Assembly: GCA_947470855.1 (NCBI GenBank)
Contig: CANIUQ010000003.1
Location: 1-64,000 of the forward strand
Length of the DNA: 64,000 bases
Source of the DNA: Opitutia bacterium
Lineage (GTDB): Bacteria > Verrucomicrobiota > Verrucomicrobiia > Opitutales > UBA953
Direction: 5' to 3'
Shown: positions 43,879-53,460 of the stretch, piece after piece
Layout: every line of letters starts with the position of its first letter
How positions within the stretch are numbered: the stretch's first letter is position 1
Translations under genes and position numbers: made by a program
The notes under the pieces: model-generated
Databases searched by the model: none
Seen by the model: the letters and a program-made list of their open reading frames with translations, nothing else
What the model was told of the DNA's origin: nothing

Positions 43879-45037
43879 TCCTTTTCATCTATACCCCGAG
43901 AAAGCTGAAGCTTTTTGGCTCAAGCAAGCGGAGGAAGTAACGGGGTTACTTGAGGAGGAGGCTCTCGAGCGGATGACTCCTTATGTTTCTGAACTTTCGG
44001 ATCTTTTCACCATCGATCGACCTGACACTCATTTCCCCGATTATTTCAAAGACCCCACCCTGCTCACTGCCTACGGTGTTTTCTTTTTACCCCAAAGTTT
44101 TGTCCGTACTTCTTTTGCGCTCTCTTATCTTTTGGATTTTAGACAATGGAAGTGCCTTAACCCTTGTCCGCGAATTCTCGATTTAGGCTCAGGCCCTGGT
44201 TCCTGCGGTGTCTCGGTCGCCCACCAATTCCTGCAACGTGGAGTTAAGAAAGTGGATTTGGTAGGGGTTGATAAATCTCCTTCTGCTCTCGCTGGATTCG
44301 AACAATTTGCGCAAAGTGTTCTGGGCAATAAAGCAACCATTTCGACGCGTGTTGGGGATGCCTCGCATCCACAAAATTGGCCCAGCGGGAGTTTTGATGT
44401 CGTGGTTGCTGGGTTCGTCATGAACGAGATGAAACAGCTTTCAGATAGCGATTTAATCTCTTGGATACAGGAAGTTCAAAAACACCTTCATCCTGAAGGT
44501 CTGCTGTTGATTATCGAGCCTGCGCTTCGACAGACCTCAGAGCGTCTGCAACGACTGAGTGATCACCTAGCACATCGTGGAATCATCACTCGTCTTGGTC
44601 CCGACTTAGATGCTCACCCCTGCCCGCAACTTGCCCAAGGGCAGCATTGGTCACATGAAGTTCGCCGATGGCACATTCCAGCAACGGTCGATTTTGTTAA
44701 CCGAAAGTTGCATCGTGATTTACGCGAAGTTCGTTTTTCCTTTGCCGCTTTTTCTAATCGAGCCTGTCCCCCAGTTCCAGCTCGAGCACGCCGAATTGTT
44801 TCCGACATCCAAATGATTAAGGGTTTGATTCGTTTTATTGCAGTCTATCAAGGGCAATGCGAAACGATTGAAATCGCTACACGGGGTCACTCGAAACATG
44901 AGGTTAAACTGCTTGCAGGTCGATTGGAGCGAGGTGATGTCATCGCCCATCAGGGGGAGCACGCCCCTAAAGTCAGGCTATCATCCTTTGCCGACTTGGA
45001 GGTGCTCTACTCAGCCCATGAGAGCACTTCTCAATAA
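43865..45037 (+). CDS. Rsm22-family (METTL17-like) ribosome-associated methyltransferase fold protein
   Basis: 390 residues. The methyltransferase fold begins with ILDLGSGPGSCG (104-115) and continues VVAGFVMNEMKQLS, the Rsm22 signature. A C-terminal beta domain (about 310-390) follows. Rsm22/METTL17 binds the small ribosomal subunit during assembly, and many members carry a cysteine-ligated iron-sulfur cluster. Here the equivalent block reads HPCPQLAQGQHWSHE, retaining one of the expected cysteines, so the cluster is probably absent. The start ATG 43865 overlaps the recR end by 14 bases. Confidence 0.8.
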   Translation: MWEPNPFHLYPEKAEAFWLKQAEEVTGLLEEEALERMTPYVSELSDLFTIDRPDTHFPDYFKDPTLLTAYGVFFLPQSFVRTSFALSYLLDFRQWKCLNPCPRILDLGSGPGSCGVSVAHQFLQRGVKKVDLVGVDKSPSALAGFEQFAQSVLGNKATISTRVGDASHPQNWPSGSFDVVVAGFVMNEMKQLSDSDLISWIQEVQKHLHPEGLLLIIEPALRQTSERLQRLSDHLAHRGIITRLGPDLDAHPCPQLAQGQHWSHEVRRWHIPATVDFVNRKLHRDLREVRFSFAAFSNRACPPVPARARRIVSDIQMIKGLIRFIAVYQGQCETIEIATRGHSKHEVKLLAGRLERGDVIAHQGEHAPKVRLSSFADLEVLYSAHESTSQ

Positions 45038-45052
45038 CATCTTTTAACCTAA

Positions 45053-45070
45053 TTGTCACTTTTGTCACTT
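45053..45070. promoter_or_regulatory. Tandem 9-bp direct repeat upstream of ppk
   Basis: Two exact copies of TTGTCACTT are head to tail, 97 bases before the ppk ATG. The TGTCA core recalls a Pho box, but the period is 9 rather than the 11 bases expected for PhoB, so a phosphate-regulator site is not claimed. It is the only strong pattern in the 129-base spacer. Confidence 0.4.
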
Positions 45071-45166
45071 TTAGACCACAGATGAGTGGCAAAAGAGTGA
45101 AGTTTTGGCAGTTGAGCGGGTCATTGCTGACAAACACCTTTAAAGTCGATTTAGTTGACGTCTATC

Positions 45167-47236
45167 ATGTTCAATCGAGAACTCAGTTGGCTGACCTTTA
45201 ATCGTCGAGTCTTAGAACTCGCCGAGGATAACTCTGTTCCACTCCTTGAACGCGTCCGCTTTCTCTCGATTGTCAGTTCTAACTTAGATGAATTTTTTGA
45301 AATTCGTGTCGCTGGACTGATGCAGCAAGAGGAATCTGTCAGCCACCCTGCTACTAAAGAGTTCCTCGAAGAAGTTTTACAGAAAGCTCATAAACTTGTG
45401 AGTGCTCAGCAGGAGTGTTGGCATAAACAATTGCTGCCGGCTCTCGCCGAAGAGAAAATCATTTTCAAAAACATCGTGAGTCTAACGGAAGAAGATTTGC
45501 GTGAACTTTCTCAACGTTTTGATCGCGATATCTTACCTGCGCTAACGCCACTGGCGATAGATCCCTCGCACCCTTTCCCTGTTTTAACGAATAAAGGACT
45601 CTATCTTCTTGTTTTACTGAAAGATACCACGACTGGCGAGGCTCGTCGTGCGGTTGTCCCCATTCCACGAATTTTACCTCGTGTTTTAAGTTTAGGGAAC
45701 CAAGGGCAAAAATCATTCACCCTGTTGAGTTATGTCATTCAAAAGTTCATTGAACGACTTTTCACTGGTCTCGAGGTCAAGGGAGCTCATGTTTTCCGCA
45801 TCACCAGAAATAGCGATTTGTATGTCGATGAAGAGGAAGCGGGTAATTTACTCGAAGTGATTGAAGAAGAAATTCGTAACCTACGCAAAGGTGCACCTGT
45901 TCGTTTAGAAATTAATGAGGGAGTTCCTGAAGAAGAGTTAAACTGGCTTTTGAAAGTGACAGGTTTGCCGAAGATGAATGCCTTCCTCTCGTCTGGCCCG
46001 GTCAACATGATGCGTCTTAGCAGCCTGATTGATTTAGCGGGTCGGCCTGACTTGCTTTATCCCAGCTTTGCCCCCGCCCTGCCGGCAGAGTTTATCGACT
46101 CTAGCAAGATTTTCTATCGCATCGCTAAACACGACATTCTTTTACACCATCCCTACGAATCATTCACACCCGTCGTGGATTTTATACGACAAGCGGCACG
46201 TGATGAATCGGTAGTCGCCATCAAACTCACGCTCTATCGTACAAGTGGTGATTCACCTGTGGTCGAGGCGCTCAAAGAAGCAGCCCGTAATGGCAAGCAA
46301 GTTACTGCCTTAGTGGAATTGCGAGCGCGCTTTGATGAATTGAACAATATTGAATGGGCTCGCCAATTGGAAGAAGCTGGAGCTCACGTTGTTTACGGTT
46401 TGGCGGGACTCAAAACTCACTGCAAAGCTTGCTTGGTTGTTCGTCAGGAAAAAGGCGGACTTAAACTCTACGCACATTTAGGAACTGGAAATTATAACCC
46501 AAAGACCGCCCGGCTATACACCGATTTTTCACTCTTCACCGCTGATGATGAAATCACGGCTGATGTTGGGTTACTCTTCAATGTCCTCACTGGTAACTTA
46601 GCCAAACCTAAGTTTAAACACCTGATTGTCGCGCCCTTTGATTTACAACGCCGAATTCTCGAATTGATTCAAAGTGAAATCAGTGCCGCTCAAGCTGGAC
46701 GTAAAGCCACCATCTTTGCAAAAATCAATAGCCTCGTTGATCCCGATGTCATTCAGATGCTTTATCAAGCTTCGCGTGCGGGAGTAAAAATCCATCTCTT
46801 AGTCCGTGGCATCTGTTGCCTCAAACCAGGCATCCCTGGTAAGAGTGAGAATATTAGCGTACACAGCGTTCTAGGCCGATTTCTCGAGCACAGTCGCTTG
46901 TTCCGTTTTGAAAACTCTGGAGGCGAACCGATTATCCTCATGGGTAGCGCCGACTGGATGCCCCGCAATTTCCTGCGGCGCGTTGAATGTGTTTTCCCGA
47001 TTAAAAATAAGTCACTGCGCAAACGCGTTGAGCAAGAAATCCTCCAAACCTATGCCTCGAATCTCGGTGATGCCAAAGCTTTGCAGCCTGATGGAGACTA
47101 TCTCGTGCTAACACCTCAAGGACGACGGGCGCCCTTGGCCCAAGACACTTTCCTTGCTTTGGCTCGTCAAGTCAGCCCAGAAAACCTTATCGAGAAGCCG
47201 AAGCGCCCAAGCAAATCCGTTCGACGGCAGAGTTAA
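45167..47236 (+). CDS. ppk: Polyphosphate kinase 1
   Basis: 689 residues. The N-terminal domain opens FNRELSWLTFNRRVLELA with VSSNLDEFFEIRVAG; the catalytic His lies in LKTHCKACLVV, with YAHLGTGNYN as the phospholipase-D-like motif; the second PLD-like site is GSADWMPRNFLRRVE. It makes polyphosphate from ATP for phosphate storage and stress survival. ATG 45167 replaces a weak upstream TTG. No ppx is seen nearby. Its last 50 bases overlap the 3' end of the convergent lpxK gene. Confidence 0.96.
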   Translation: MFNRELSWLTFNRRVLELAEDNSVPLLERVRFLSIVSSNLDEFFEIRVAGLMQQEESVSHPATKEFLEEVLQKAHKLVSAQQECWHKQLLPALAEEKIIFKNIVSLTEEDLRELSQRFDRDILPALTPLAIDPSHPFPVLTNKGLYLLVLLKDTTTGEARRAVVPIPRILPRVLSLGNQGQKSFTLLSYVIQKFIERLFTGLEVKGAHVFRITRNSDLYVDEEEAGNLLEVIEEEIRNLRKGAPVRLEINEGVPEEELNWLLKVTGLPKMNAFLSSGPVNMMRLSSLIDLAGRPDLLYPSFAPALPAEFIDSSKIFYRIAKHDILLHHPYESFTPVVDFIRQAARDESVVAIKLTLYRTSGDSPVVEALKEAARNGKQVTALVELRARFDELNNIEWARQLEEAGAHVVYGLAGLKTHCKACLVVRQEKGGLKLYAHLGTGNYNPKTARLYTDFSLFTADDEITADVGLLFNVLTGNLAKPKFKHLIVAPFDLQRRILELIQSEISAAQAGRKATIFAKINSLVDPDVIQMLYQASRAGVKIHLLVRGICCLKPGIPGKSENISVHSVLGRFLEHSRLFRFENSGGEPIILMGSADWMPRNFLRRVECVFPIKNKSLRKRVEQEILQTYASNLGDAKALQPDGDYLVLTPQGRRAPLAQDTFLALARQVSPENLIEKPKRPSKSVRRQS

Positions 47237-48389
47237 AGCCATCACTATCGCCCAAGATTTCGACTTCCAATCGCACATAAACCAATGGAATTGGCGGACG
47301 GAATCTTGCCTGTAAGCGTACAGCGTCTTTTTCCGTTGTAACAATCATCTCAGCTTTTGCTCTCAGGGCGGAGTCTAAAACCTCATCCAAGTCCTGATCA
47401 TTAAAGGCATGGTGATCGAGGAACCGTCGATTCGAAACAATCTTTGCCCCCTCAGCTTTAAGAGTCTCTTCAAAGCGCTCGGGGGTTGCGATACCCGAAA
47501 AAGCCGCAATTCTTTTACCAGCCAAAGTTGATAAAGGAATACCCTTACGACCTTCGACTTCAATCAACTCCTTCGCACGGTGAGCGCAGGCAATAATCTC
47601 AGCTTTCGCATTATGCTGTCGAATGAGATTCACTAATTTTTCCGAAGGAGCACCCGTAGTCTTCGTAACAAAAACATAAGTCGCACGTTTTAAACTCGAT
47701 ATCGGTTCACGTAAAATACCACGTGGCAAAAGGCAGCCGTTGCCAAATGGATTTTGGCTATCGACTAACAACAAATTAATTTGTCCACGGAGAGGTAAAT
47801 ACTGCAAACCGTCATCGAGCAGAATGGTATCCACACCAAAACGGCGTAAGGCGAATCGTCCGCCCTCAACGCGATCTCGGTCAACAATCACGACGACACC
47901 ATCGTTCACGAGGTTGCTCGCAAGCATGTAAGGCTCGTCGCCCGCCTCATCTGGACCCGCTAAAACGGATTTACCGTCGGAGACAACGAGGGGGTCAGGA
48001 CGACTTCCTTGGGTGAGCCAACGCCAGAAACTTTTAAGCAAAGAATCGCTCGAGCCCTTATAGCCTCGTGATAAAATGGCCACTTTGCGACCACGCCGGG
48101 CCAAAATTTGGGCCATTTTCATAACAATAGGGGTTTTTCCCGTTCCTCCGACGGTTAAATTACCCACGACCACCACCTTACAACCGAGGGGTGTATCCCG
48201 AAAAAGACGATTTCGATAGAGCCAAAGTCGGAGTCGTACAATGACGTTAAAAAGACACGAAAGAACGAATAAAAATGCCCCTAAAAGCATCGCACCAAGG
48301 CCCTTTTTACGCTCATAAACGACGTCTATGGCATAGGCAGCAATTGCCTCGCCGATTGCGGAAAATAGACCTCGTTGCTTTGCTGCCAT
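47187..48389 (-). CDS. lpxK: Tetraacyldisaccharide 4'-kinase LpxK
   Basis: 400 residues. N-terminal membrane segments (about 25-60) are followed by [18 protein letters not shown], the LpxK P-loop, then [27 protein letters not shown] and [12 protein letters not shown]. It phosphorylates the lipid A precursor, showing the organism makes lipopolysaccharide. C-terminal [11 protein letters not shown] and FLDHHAFND are typical. ATG 48389 fits the family start. It diverges from panD and overlaps convergent ppk by 50 bases. Confidence 0.93.
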   Translation of the reverse strand: MAAKQRGLFSAIGEAIAAYAIDVVYERKKGLGAMLLGAFLFVLSCLFNVIVRLRLWLYRNRLFRDTPLGCKVVVVGNLTVGGTGKTPIVMKMAQILARRGRKVAILSRGYKGSSDSLLKSFWRWLTQGSRPDPLVVSDGKSVLAGPDEAGDEPYMLASNLVNDGVVVIVDRDRVEGGRFALRRFGVDTILLDDGLQYLPLRGQINLLLVDSQNPFGNGCLLPRGILREPISSLKRATYVFVTKTTGAPSEKLVNLIRQHNAKAEIIACAHRAKELIEVEGRKGIPLSTLAGKRIAAFSGIATPERFEETLKAEGAKIVSNRRFLDHHAFNDQDLDEVLDSALRAKAEMIVTTEKDAVRLQARFRPPIPLVYVRLEVEILGDSDGFNSAVERICLGASASR

Positions 48390-48457
48390 GAGACAAATTG
48401 ATGCAAACTTGTTTGACGCAGGCAAGCCAACCGATTGAGAAGGGACGGCTCAGGGAC

Positions 48458-48859
48458 ATGCTTTATCATCTTTTACGCACTAAATTACTCCGTGCCGAAG
48501 TTACCGGTGCACGTCCTGATTATGAAGGTTCGCTGGCGATCGACTCCGAACTCATGGCCTTGGTTGGCACCCTGCCTTACGAAAAAATCCTCGTAGGAAA
48601 TATTACCACGGGCGAACGTTTTGAAACCTATGCCATCCCTGCTCCAGCGGGCAGTCGTCAGGTATGTCTTAATGGTGCGACAGCCCATTTGGGTAAAGCA
48701 GGGGACTTGCTTGTCGTGATGACTTTTGCTGAAGTTACCCCCGAAGAAGCCAAAAGCTGGAAACCTAAAACCGTCACCCTAGCGGAGCGCAATCAACGTA
48801 TTGTTCGTCTCGATAACCCTGAAGCACCCTCCTCACTTCTCTCCACTTTCCACCAATGA
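48458..48859 (+). CDS. panD: Aspartate 1-decarboxylase PanD
   Basis: 133 residues. The self-cleavage site is Gly24-Ser25 in DYEGS, which generates the pyruvoyl cofactor, at the same numbering as in E. coli. Lys9, Arg54 and Tyr58 are also in place, as is the LNGATAHLG block. It makes beta-alanine for pantothenate. ATG 48458 has AGGG before it, and an upstream ATG would add an unrelated N-terminus. It overlaps the aminotransferase gene downstream by four bases. Confidence 0.95.
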   Translation: MLYHLLRTKLLRAEVTGARPDYEGSLAIDSELMALVGTLPYEKILVGNITTGERFETYAIPAPAGSRQVCLNGATAHLGKAGDLLVVMTFAEVTPEEAKSWKPKTVTLAERNQRIVRLDNPEAPSSLLSTFHQ

Positions 48860-49935
48860 GTTACCGTCTTTATATTCCAGGACCTCTGACTGTTTCAGAG
48901 TCTATCATCAAAGCCATGGGCAAGCCCATGATTGGACACCGTTCCAAAGACTTCGTGGCTCTCTATGAAGACATGCAACCTCGTCTGAAGAAAATGTTCT
49001 TCACCCAGGATCCAGTCTATCTCGGCACTAGCTCGGCATGGGGAGTCATGGAGGGTGCCCTCCGCAATGTTTGTCGCAAGGGTGTGCTTAATTGCATGAA
49101 TGGCGCTTTTTCTGATAAATGGAATGATGTAGCCAAGCGTTGTGGAAAGTACGCCGAAGCCCTCTCTTTTGAATGGGGGAAGCCCGTTGACCCTGAAGCA
49201 GTACGTAAAGCCTTAGCGACGGGCAAATTTGACTGCATCACATTCATTCACTCCGAAACATCCACAGGAACCCTTTCTCCCATTGCTGACATTATGGCCG
49301 TGGTACGAGAGTTCCCTGACGTTATCTCCATTGCCGACTCGGTCAGTTCATTCTCCACTTTGCCGATTCATAAAGATGAACTCGGGATTGATATTTTACT
49401 TACTGGTTCGCAAAAGGCCTTAGCTCTTCCTCCTGGACTGGCTATTTTTGCGGTCAGCGAGAGAGCCCGCGAGCGCGCCAAGCAAAGTCCCGATCGCGGT
49501 TACTATTTTGATCTGATTGAATTCCATGATAACCACAGCAAGGGCATGACACCTTCCACCCCTTGTATCTCCCTTCTCTTTGGATTGCAGCAGCGACTCA
49601 TCGAAGTCGAAGCCGAGGGCTTAGAAAATCGCTACGAGCGCCATCGTCGACTCAATGAACGCATCCGTGAATGGGGTTTTGCCAAAGGCTTTACCTTACT
49701 TCCTGAAATCAAGTACGCCACTCGCGGTCTCAATTGTTTCAAAAACGATCGCAATGTCGACCTCGAGCGTCTCAATAAGACCCTAAAATCACGCCATAAA
49801 TTGGTCATCGATGGTGGTTACGGAAAACTTAAAGGTAAGACATTCCGTATCTCTAATATGGGCGATGAAACGGAAGCCACCATTGCAACGCTCATTGCGG
49901 CCTTGGATGATGCTTTCGCAGAGCAAGGAATGTAA
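48856..49935 (+). CDS. Class V aminotransferase (alanine-glyoxylate/serine-pyruvate type)
   Basis: 359 residues of the PLP aspartate-aminotransferase fold, class V. The PLP lysine is in [13 protein letters not shown], with IADSVSSFS before it. It opens [15 protein letters not shown] and MIGHRSKDF, which matches alanine-glyoxylate and serine-pyruvate transaminases and related small-molecule aminotransferases. The exact substrate is not readable. It overlaps panD by four bases, which could suggest a link with beta-alanine or C3 amino-acid metabolism. Confidence 0.85.
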   Translation: MSYRLYIPGPLTVSESIIKAMGKPMIGHRSKDFVALYEDMQPRLKKMFFTQDPVYLGTSSAWGVMEGALRNVCRKGVLNCMNGAFSDKWNDVAKRCGKYAEALSFEWGKPVDPEAVRKALATGKFDCITFIHSETSTGTLSPIADIMAVVREFPDVISIADSVSSFSTLPIHKDELGIDILLTGSQKALALPPGLAIFAVSERARERAKQSPDRGYYFDLIEFHDNHSKGMTPSTPCISLLFGLQQRLIEVEAEGLENRYERHRRLNERIREWGFAKGFTLLPEIKYATRGLNCFKNDRNVDLERLNKTLKSRHKLVIDGGYGKLKGKTFRISNMGDETEATIATLIAALDDAFAEQGM

Positions 49936-49967
49936 CCGACTCTTGACCCTCGGTTATCATCCCACGC

Positions 49968-52685
49968 ATGCCTAAGAAATCGACCAAAACCCCCTCCGTC
50001 GAACCCGCCATCGCTGGTTCCAAGACTCTTGTCATTGCCGAGAAACCCTCGGTTGCTGCGGATCTTGCCAAAGTTCTTAAAGTACCCAAACGGGATGATT
50101 TTTTTGAAAATGACGAATGGGTCATCAGTTCAGCGGTCGGCCATTTAGTGAGACTCAAAGACCCGCAAGATTTAGATGAGAAATATAAACGGTGGTCCTT
50201 AAAAGATCTGCCCATTTTACCTGAGAAGTTCAACGGTAGCGTCTCCAGTGATATCTTAAAAATTATTACGGGTGATCGCCAAGATGGTTCCCGCTATAAA
50301 CTCTTAAAAAAGCTAATTCAACGCCCAGATGTTGGCGCGATTGTCAATGCCTGCGATGCAGGACGTGAAGGTGAATTAATTCTTCATCAAATTTATGTTT
50401 TAGCAGGACGGCAGTTACCAATTAAACGTCTTTGGCTTACCAGTATGACAGCCGAGGCGATCAAAGACAGCTTCGCCCACTTACTCAACGCCGAAGCCAA
50501 GGCGGGACTTCTCGATTCAGCGGTGGGACGAGCTCAAGCCGACTGGCTAGTAGGCATGAATGCCAGTCGTTTTTCCACCATTCGCATTGGCGGCGGTCGT
50601 CGTAATGAATCCTACTCAGTTGGACGCGTACAAACGCCAACGCTGATGTTAATTGTGCAACGTGAATTAGAAATTCGCGCCTTTCAGCCCAAAACATTTT
50701 GGAAAATTGAAGCAACTTTTCAGGTTAAAGCCGGACAGTATAAAGGTGTAGCCCAGGTTCCAGGAATCACCGATCGCAAAGAAGCCGAACGCTTTTTTGA
50801 TGAGGCCCAAGCCAAAAAACTTGCCGAAGAATCTCAGTCCATCGGGGTTGGTACAGTTGCCGATGAGCGTAAACCCAAGAAGGAAAGTGCTCCTCGTCTT
50901 TTTGACCTAACCAGTTTACAACGAGAAGCCAACCGTCGTTTCGGGTTATCGGCCAAATCCACTTTAGGTGCTGCGCAAGCTCTTTACGAAAAGTTTAAGG
51001 CGGTCACCTATCCACGTACGGATTCACAATATTTACCCGAGGATTATGTATCGAACGCACAAAATGTTTTATCCTCGCTGTCTGATGGACACACTGCGGG
51101 AACTCATGCACGCGAAGTTCTCTCCCAAGGTTGGGTGAAATCGGCTGGTAAACGGGTTTTTGATAACAAAAAAGTAAGCGATCACTTCGCGATTGTACCG
51201 ACTGGGACGATTCCAGTTGAGATGAGTGAAGTGGAAAGAAAGATTTTTGACCTGATTGTACGTCGTTTTATTGGGGTCTTCTTCCCGATGGCAGAATTCG
51301 AGGAAACCGTGCGGACCACAGCCGTCGGTCAACATACTTTTCGCACCACAGGTAAAGTCCTGGTGGTCGCAGGTTGGCGTGCGGTCTGGGGTCAAGAAGC
51401 CGACGCCGAGGAAGAAAAGGAAGGTTCAACTAACCTTCCCGCCCTCCAGTCTACTGATGGCACCCCACCCCAAGCGAAACTAGAAGTAGTCGAAACGAAA
51501 CAAGATGCGACCAAACCTCCCGCTCGCTATAATGAAGCTTCTCTTCTTGGTGCGATGGAAAATGCGGGTAAGTTAGTGGATGACGAAGCATTGGCTGAGG
51601 CGATGAAAGAGCGCGGATTAGGGACCCCTGCAACGCGTGCTCAAACCATCGAAGGTTTACTCAATAATCAGTATATCGAACGCCAAGGCAAAGAACTCGT
51701 TCCTCTAGCGAAAGCTTTTCAACTTCATCAGTTCATTCATGCCAAAGGCTTAGCCTTTATTTCTGAACCACAGCTCACAGGCGAGTGGGAGTATCAGCTA
51801 AAACAAATCGAGCACGGTGACCTATCAGTCAAAAAGTTCATCCAAGATATTAAGGATCAAGTTCATATTATGGTGGAAAAAGGGAGTGCTGAAATTCCTC
51901 CCACCGTGGTTCAGCCTGAAATTCTTTCCCCCACTGACCACAAGCCACTACTGACTAACGGAGAAAGTTTTTTTTCGCAGGATCGCTCAGCGGATGGCAA
52001 AAAACCCATGCTGATTGTCTACGCTGGCATTAATGGACATACCGTTACTCCCGCTGAATTAGCTGAACTGATCGCCAAACGTCGCATCGGACCATTTCAC
52101 GATTTCAAATCCATGAAGTCTGGTAAAAACTTCACCGGCTTCATTGATTTAGTCGATGAAGATTCCATCGTGTCATGGAAAGATAAACCAGCAACGACAT
52201 CGGATGAGGGTGAAGCTAAGCCTAAGCGCAAAACCAAGCCAAAGCCTCCTTCTGGACGACTGAAGGCTATCTTACACCTTCCGCCGCGTGAAGGTGTAGA
52301 CGGTAATCCCGATGCCTTCGACGCCGATTGGCCAGTCTTAGGCCTCTGCCCTATTTCTGGCTTACCCGTCCAACAAACACCTTCGGCCGGATACCGCGTC
52401 TGCCCCCAGAAAGCATTGGCTGCAGGAGCAAAGAAGACTTTTAGCCTTAATGCCGAGATGCTCAAAGCATCGATTACCCCCGAGGATGTGAAGAGTTTAT
52501 TGAATCAAGGTAAGACACCTCTGAAAAAGTTTATCTCTAGACGCACTAACCGTGGCTTTGAAGCCTTTCTCGTTGCTGACAAATCTAAGGGATGGTGGTT
52601 TGAGTTTCCTCCGCGTAAACCTAAAGCAGGAAAGAAGGCCGCAGTCGACTCCGACGCAAAGTCCAGCGACGGCAATCCCTTCTAA
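49968..52685 (+). CDS. topB: DNA topoisomerase III-type (TopB-like) enzyme with C-terminal repeats
   Basis: 905 residues. The Toprim domain has VIAEKPSVAADLA and DAGREGELI. The active-site tyrosine is Y348 in TYPRTDSQ. GLGTPATRAQTIEGLL is the conserved type IA motif. After the core, two copies of the C-terminal repeat occur: VTPAELAELIAKR...GFIDL and ITPEDVKSLLNQG...GFEAFL, domains typical of the TopB-like enzymes of many bacteria. It relaxes and decatenates DNA. TATCAT lies seven bases before the ATG, a possible leaderless -10. Its stop shares CTAA (52682-52685) with the convergent gene. Confidence 0.94.
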   Translation: MPKKSTKTPSVEPAIAGSKTLVIAEKPSVAADLAKVLKVPKRDDFFENDEWVISSAVGHLVRLKDPQDLDEKYKRWSLKDLPILPEKFNGSVSSDILKIITGDRQDGSRYKLLKKLIQRPDVGAIVNACDAGREGELILHQIYVLAGRQLPIKRLWLTSMTAEAIKDSFAHLLNAEAKAGLLDSAVGRAQADWLVGMNASRFSTIRIGGGRRNESYSVGRVQTPTLMLIVQRELEIRAFQPKTFWKIEATFQVKAGQYKGVAQVPGITDRKEAERFFDEAQAKKLAEESQSIGVGTVADERKPKKESAPRLFDLTSLQREANRRFGLSAKSTLGAAQALYEKFKAVTYPRTDSQYLPEDYVSNAQNVLSSLSDGHTAGTHAREVLSQGWVKSAGKRVFDNKKVSDHFAIVPTGTIPVEMSEVERKIFDLIVRRFIGVFFPMAEFEETVRTTAVGQHTFRTTGKVLVVAGWRAVWGQEADAEEEKEGSTNLPALQSTDGTPPQAKLEVVETKQDATKPPARYNEASLLGAMENAGKLVDDEALAEAMKERGLGTPATRAQTIEGLLNNQYIERQGKELVPLAKAFQLHQFIHAKGLAFISEPQLTGEWEYQLKQIEHGDLSVKKFIQDIKDQVHIMVEKGSAEIPPTVVQPEILSPTDHKPLLTNGESFFSQDRSADGKKPMLIVYAGINGHTVTPAELAELIAKRRIGPFHDFKSMKSGKNFTGFIDLVDEDSIVSWKDKPATTSDEGEAKPKRKTKPKPPSGRLKAILHLPPREGVDGNPDAFDADWPVLGLCPISGLPVQQTPSAGYRVCPQKALAAGAKKTFSLNAEMLKASITPEDVKSLLNQGKTPLKKFISRRTNRGFEAFLVADKSKGWWFEFPPRKPKAGKKAAVDSDAKSSDGNPF

Positions 52686-53458
52686 ATTTTTTTCTCCCAC
52701 TTTTGCCGAGGAATACGCTGTAAAAAAGGCACGTTAAGTTCCTCCTCAAAATAGCGTAAATGATTAAGATCATCGGGGCTACCATCCTCCATCGGAAGTA
52801 ATTTTTCAATATACTGCTTTCGATACCAGAGGTAGGCCTCAACTTTTTTTCCACCCTCCCAATAAGATTTAGCGCAAAGGAAGTAAGCAAACCACGGGGC
52901 ACCTCTCGACTCAGCTGCACGTCGATAATACTCTGCAGCCAACAGAGAATCTTTGAGTTTAATTTCAGAAAGTTGGCCTGCGGAAATTAAGAGGCTGGGA
53001 CTGCCACCAGTGTATTTCACGCCCTCTTCAAAAACCGTTAATCCGTGGCGGGCATATTTCTTAAAAATTTCATCTTGGATTTCCCGAGTAACTTTATTGT
53101 AGCCACCGCGACGACGAATTTCCCAATGTGCCATGTCATAGCCAATCACGCAGCCCGTGTTCTCCCAAAAATAACGTGAACGTGGTTCCAGTGCACAAGC
53201 CGTTCGCATTAAGGCCTCGCAAGCAGCACGATCCTTTTTTTCCCAGTAAACATAGCTACGAATCCACGTGCCATCAGCGATAATGTTACGCAGTCCACCG
53301 AGAATACCTAAAAGTACGCCCTGCCCTAAGGATGGCTCGATTTCTTTACGACCAATTTCAGGAACGGAAGGTCGAATCTTTTGCCAGGAGGATTCGGAAT
53401 ACACTCCCGCGCCCAAAAGTAGCGTGCCTGCTAATAGCCATGTTGCACGATGCCACAT
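52682..53458 (-). CDS. Tetratricopeptide-like membrane-anchored protein in an ABC operon
   Basis: 258 residues. One N-terminal hydrophobic segment (1-20, WLLAGTLLLGAGV) could be a signal anchor. The rest is helical with repeated motifs (CALEPRSRYFW, AAEYYRRAAESRG, CAKSYWEGGKKVEAY) of the SEL1/TPR kind. It is the last gene of acylphosphatase-ABC ATPase-ABC permease, starting two bases after the permease, so it may work with that exporter at the membrane. Function unknown. Confidence 0.65.
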   Translation of the reverse strand: MWHRATWLLAGTLLLGAGVYSESSWQKIRPSVPEIGRKEIEPSLGQGVLLGILGGLRNIIADGTWIRSYVYWEKKDRAACEALMRTACALEPRSRYFWENTGCVIGYDMAHWEIRRRGGYNKVTREIQDEIFKKYARHGLTVFEEGVKYTGGSPSLLISAGQLSEIKLKDSLLAAEYYRRAAESRGAPWFAYFLCAKSYWEGGKKVEAYLWYRKQYIEKLLPMEDGSPDDLNHLRYFEEELNVPFLQRIPRQKWEKKI

Positions 53459-53460
53459 CG

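Noticed and set aside
45053-45070. Pho box before ppk
   Set aside because: The TGTCA core is suggestive, but the repeat period is 9 rather than 11 bases and the sequence departs from CTGTCAT.
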